Assembly: GCA_023053685.1 (NCBI GenBank)
Contig: JALIGW010000003.1
Span: 46,025,996 to 46,089,995 of the forward strand
Length of the DNA stretch: 64,000 bases
From: Diadophis punctatus similis
Lineage: Eukaryota > Chordata > Lepidosauria > Squamata > Dipsadidae
Direction: 5' to 3'
Shown here: positions 1 to 64,000 of the stretch, piece by piece
Numbering within the stretch: position 1 is the first letter of the stretch
How the letters are laid out: each line of letters starts with the position of its first letter
Program-made: the position numbers and the translations under genes
Notes under the pieces: generated by a model
What the model was told of the DNA's origin: nothing
Databases searched by the model: none
The model's input: the letters and a program-made list of their open reading frames with translations, nothing else

Positions 1-1239
1 GATTGCTAATAATACAAGGAACAGATTTGCTTGTTTATAACTCATGCTTTGGAAGGGAAGATCATTTTGTTGAAGACATCCCATTGTTAAGCAGTTTCCA
101 TTATTAACAAAAGCAGCTGCATGCATATTGATAGAATATATCAAAGACATTTGCCACATTAAACCTTTTGATTAGTCAAATTTTTCACTAAAGCAAATTG
201 AAGAGTAAACTCTGGAGAATTAGACTTGTTAGGGCTAGGCTTTCTAATCAAGTTTTAATTCAGCTTGCACAAACATGCAAATGGTTTATAGTATACAGTG
301 TGACCAGATTTTCTGAGATTGCTCTTGTGTTTTAGTGCTAAAATGATAACTTGGATTATTTGACTATTTATCTGTGCTAAATATTTTCTGCTTTAATTGG
401 TGGGAAATCCCAGCCACTATTTACCTAAAACTGGTGTCTGAGAACAAAGTGGAAACTGACATTGCAATGCTAATTTGCAGGGTTATATTATAGATCTTAA
501 GAATTTGGACATCATTTTAAAAAGGGCCATTGCTTACTATCATAGGAGTATTTGAGTGTTCATATATTTTTAGTCTTTCTGCTTATGCGGAGGAATCAGA
601 AAGAACAGTCAGGCACCTTAAATTAATTTCTGCAGTCTCACAAATAAGAGAAATCAAAACTGTAACAGTATCAAAACAGGAAATAGAAAAGAACAGCTGA
701 ATGTTGCATAAAATTGGCTTTAGGGGTCTTGGGAAAATAAAATATTTTCCCTTGGTTTTGAAAAGTGGGGAGAGGGTAGTTATTGAGTCAGTACGGTGAC
801 ATCTGCTTCTTTGAGGAAGAAAGTTGTGCCCTCAGCCTTAAAGAAAACTGTGGGGTGTCCTCAATATGCTACCTATGATTCCAAAAATTCTAGACAACTT
901 CCATCCAGTCCCCAACCATCCCGTTTTAGGAAAGGTTGTGGAGAAGGTGATTGGACTTTAGCTCCACAGGCTGAAGGTACTGCATTTTTCTTTGTGCTCC
1001 TTGATGTCTTTAATAATTTTGATATCCTTCTGCACTGGCTGCAATTTGTTTTGCAGGGGGCACCATTTTTCAGTGTTTCTTCTTTCTTTGTGGCTGGTTC
1101 CAGATGTTAACATGGAGGAGAGATGAAGCCTATAGCCTTCTATTTATAGGATACCACAAGAGTCAAAACTCTTACCTCTTCTGTTTAACATATACCTTAG
1201 GTCACGTATTGTCATAACAATGATGACATCCAATAATAC
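1..1239. other. Intron 1 sequence without recognised features
   Basis: AT-rich intronic DNA upstream of the L3 relic. The open frame at 796-1110 has no recognisable protein and is treated as chance. Confidence 0.5.
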
Positions 1240-1296
1240 ATCTCAGTCCCAGATTGACTAAATGATGCAGTTGAAGTCATGTCCCAGTGTCTAGAC

Positions 1297-1927
1297 CCAT
1301 GATTGCGAATCTATGGCACGCGTAGCCATATCTGAGGGCACGCGAGGCGTTGCCCTATGTCAGCTCCAGCACGCATGTGCGCGCTGGCCAGCTAATTTTC
1401 GGCCTTCTGGAGGGCTGGGGGGAGATTGTTTTCGCCTTCCCCAGGCTTCAGGAAAGCCTCCGGAGCCTGTGGATGGCGAAAAACGAACCCAACGGCCCAA
1501 CCGGAAGTTTGTTTCCAAATTTCCGGTTGGGCCGTTTTTCACCGTCCCCAGGCTTCAGGAGGCTTTCCTGAAGCCTGGGGATGGTGAAAAAGGGCCCAAC
1601 GGCCCAACCGGAAGTTCATTTCCAAACTTCCAGTTGGGCCATTGGGTCCGTTTTTCACATCCACAGGCTCCGGAGGCTTTCCTGAAGCCTGGGGAAGGCG
1701 AAAATGACCTTCTCCCCCCACCCTCCGGAAGGCCGAAAATAAGCTGGAATCCGTTTTTCACCATCCACAGGCTCCAGAGGCTTCAGTGAGTCCTGTGCAC
1801 ATGCGCGGGGGCAGCGCAGGGGGTTGTGTGTGCATGTGCGGGGGGAGGGCATTGCATTATGGGTGTGGGGTATCGTGCCCGCCCGCGCCCTTTTGGCACC
1901 TGAGCAAAAAAAGGTTCGCCATCACTG
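1297..1927. mobile_element. Non-autonomous hAT-type element, GATGGCGAACC family (copy 1)
   Basis: 631 bp flanked by 8-bp duplications gtctagac (1289-1296 and 1928-1935). Ends resemble ccatgattgcgaa and ttcgccatcactg. The interior contains GC-rich, locally repeated blocks of about 100 bp in both orientations (1430-1770). It sits in a LINE fragment, so it is younger than that LINE. Confidence 0.85.
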
Positions 1928-2340
1928 GTCTAGACTCTCTGCATGTCTGGATGAGGAGGTACAAATTCAGGCTAAATCTTGACAAGACTGAGGAGCTGCA
2001 AATATTTGGATCATCTAGGTCTGAGGACGGTCCATTATTGATCTTGGATGGGATTGCATTTCACCACTCAAGACTGGTGTGCAACTTGGTTATACTGCAA
2101 CTGACAGCTTTTGTTCAAAGAGCAGGTGGTAGCTGTGGCCAAGTGGATCTTTGCATAGGTGTACCCAATGCACCACTGGCAACTTTTCCTGAACCTGAAG
2201 GCTTTCACGCAGTCACTCACACACTAGTCACCTCACAAATAGATTACTGTAATGTGCTCTACTTGGGACTGTCCTTGAAGAGCACTTGGAGGTCTAGAAT
2301 GCAACAACCTGGACAATGTTGGCCATGCTTCATTATTTCT

Positions 2341-2514
2341 TTTTTTAATTTCTTTATTTAGATACACACACACGTACACATAACACATAACACATAACAC
2401 ATAACACAAACATTTAAAAACCTGGACACATTGTGACCCTCCTGTTTTGTCTTTCCGTTCAATAATAATTCTATAACAAATAATATCTTCCTTATTTACA
2501 TTACAATATATTCT
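2341..2514 (-). mobile_element. Short retroinsert with 25-bp target duplication
   Basis: 174 bp beginning with a T-rich end (an A-tail on the - strand) and flanked by identical 25-bp copies at 2316-2340 and 2515-2539. Contains a (CA)n and a short (ataacac)n array. Probably a 5'-truncated LINE 3' end; family not identified. Confidence 0.75.
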
Positions 2515-3204
2515 ATGTTGGCCATGCTTCATTATTTCTGTGTGATCACTCTTTTCTGTAAGCTGCACTGGTTACTAGTTGGCTTCTGGGAGCAATTCAA
2601 GGTGCTGGTTATCATCTATAAAATTCTTCATGGCACATAGAGCCTTTTTTTTTGGGAGGGATCACTTATCTTTGGTTGTTTTTGCCTATCCAGTGTGATC
2701 AGGGAGAGTGGGTCTGCTCCATGTCCTATTGATTAAGCAGTATCATCATGTGGGAATCAGAAAATGTGGGTGGCTTTTGGAATGATACCCATTCAGACAT
2801 CCAGATGGCTCCCACTCTGACAACGTTCAGGAAGATGGGCTATTCTTCCAGGATGTGGCTAGAGTGAAGGTTGAGCTCCTGCTAGATGATATGTGTGTGG
2901 TTATACTGTATGTTGTTTTGAGAGCCTCTTATGATTTCCTTTTGTGTTTTGTATTTTTTTACTTTTAATTTGTAATCCATTCACAGTCAGGGGTTATATA
3001 GCCTATAAATTGTATAAATACTATTAGTAGTATATATAATTATACCACCGAATCCAAGTGCTTTGCTTCAGATGCATTTGTGGGAAGAAATTCAATTGGG
3101 TTTGGAGTATCTTTGAGTGTTAACTAATTTTGAGAATTATGGAGAAAGTAGGTAGAGAATATATATATATGTTTGTTGATAGATACTCTTTGCTTTTGCT
3201 ACAG

Positions 3205-64000
<60,796 letters not shown>

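Larger units (their letters stand above)
1240..3020 (+). mobile_element. L2/L3-type LINE fragment, interrupted twice
   Basis: Decayed reverse-transcriptase C-terminal region. The part around 1930-2110 and 2540-2640 parallels the better copy at 22405-23790 (LDKTEELQIFG against LNPDKTEWLW; 'ACTGGTTACTAGTTGGCTTC' region). The pre-insertion sequence gtgtctagac matches the same site in the other copy. A hAT-type element (1297-1927) and a retroinsert (2341-2514) split it. Confidence 0.75.

Noticed and set aside
796..1110. 104-codon frame as a gene
   Set aside because: No domain, no codon bias or splice context, AT-rich intron; chance frame.

Overview
The window is a piece of vertebrate, probably snake, chromosome. 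It carries the 3' two-thirds of one protein-coding gene on the + strand: CELSR2 (cadherin EGF LAG seven-pass G-type receptor 2), an adhesion GPCR of the flamingo/planar cell polarity family. I located 33 exons by reading-frame continuity, GT-AG splice sites and recognised domain order. All intron phases agree from the first exon (3205-3427) to the last (63974-end). Together they encode about 1,622 residues, ending in the family's C-terminal residues EFLFFNFLH. The window stops two bases into the stop codon. As I remember it, human CELSR2 has 34 exons, so only the very large first exon (cadherin repeats and first EGF modules) should lie upstream.

Protein layout: end of an EGF module, EGF, laminin G 1, EGF, laminin G 2, two EGF modules, laminin-type EGF, hormone-receptor motif (HRM), GAIN domain with an apparently cleavable GPS site, seven transmembrane helices, and a cytoplasmic tail with an acidic serine-rich cluster. 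Residue choices, such as the PDPCDSNPCP EGF and the tail end, fit CELSR2 better than CELSR1 or CELSR3.

The introns are crowded with repeats. These include LINE fragments of CR1, L2/L3 and RTE-BovB type, an ORF1-only L1-like insertion, tRNA-derived SINEs (including Sauria-type) and a 5S-rRNA-like SINE relic. There are also solo LTRs and many short non-autonomous DNA transposons. At least a dozen of the last have terminal inverted repeats and matching 8-bp target duplications, the signature of the hAT superfamily. Others are flanked by TA. Long (TC)n, (TA)n, (GGAA)n, (CA)n and (TTTA)n arrays occur. Sauria SINE and BovB together point to a squamate; the tetranucleotide and TA microsatellites make a snake likely (inference).

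Regions: 1-3204, end of intron 1 with nested L3 and hAT; 3205-12964, EGF and laminin G 1 exons; 12965-27295, a 14.3-kb repeat-rich intron; 27296-41452, laminin G 1 to HRM exons; 41453-49646, GAIN/GPS; 49967-55311, seven-pass membrane region; 56140-64000, cytoplasmic tail. I found no second host gene, no CRISPR array, no complete RNA gene and no unknown multi-gene system. The best leads are nested or unusual mobile elements.
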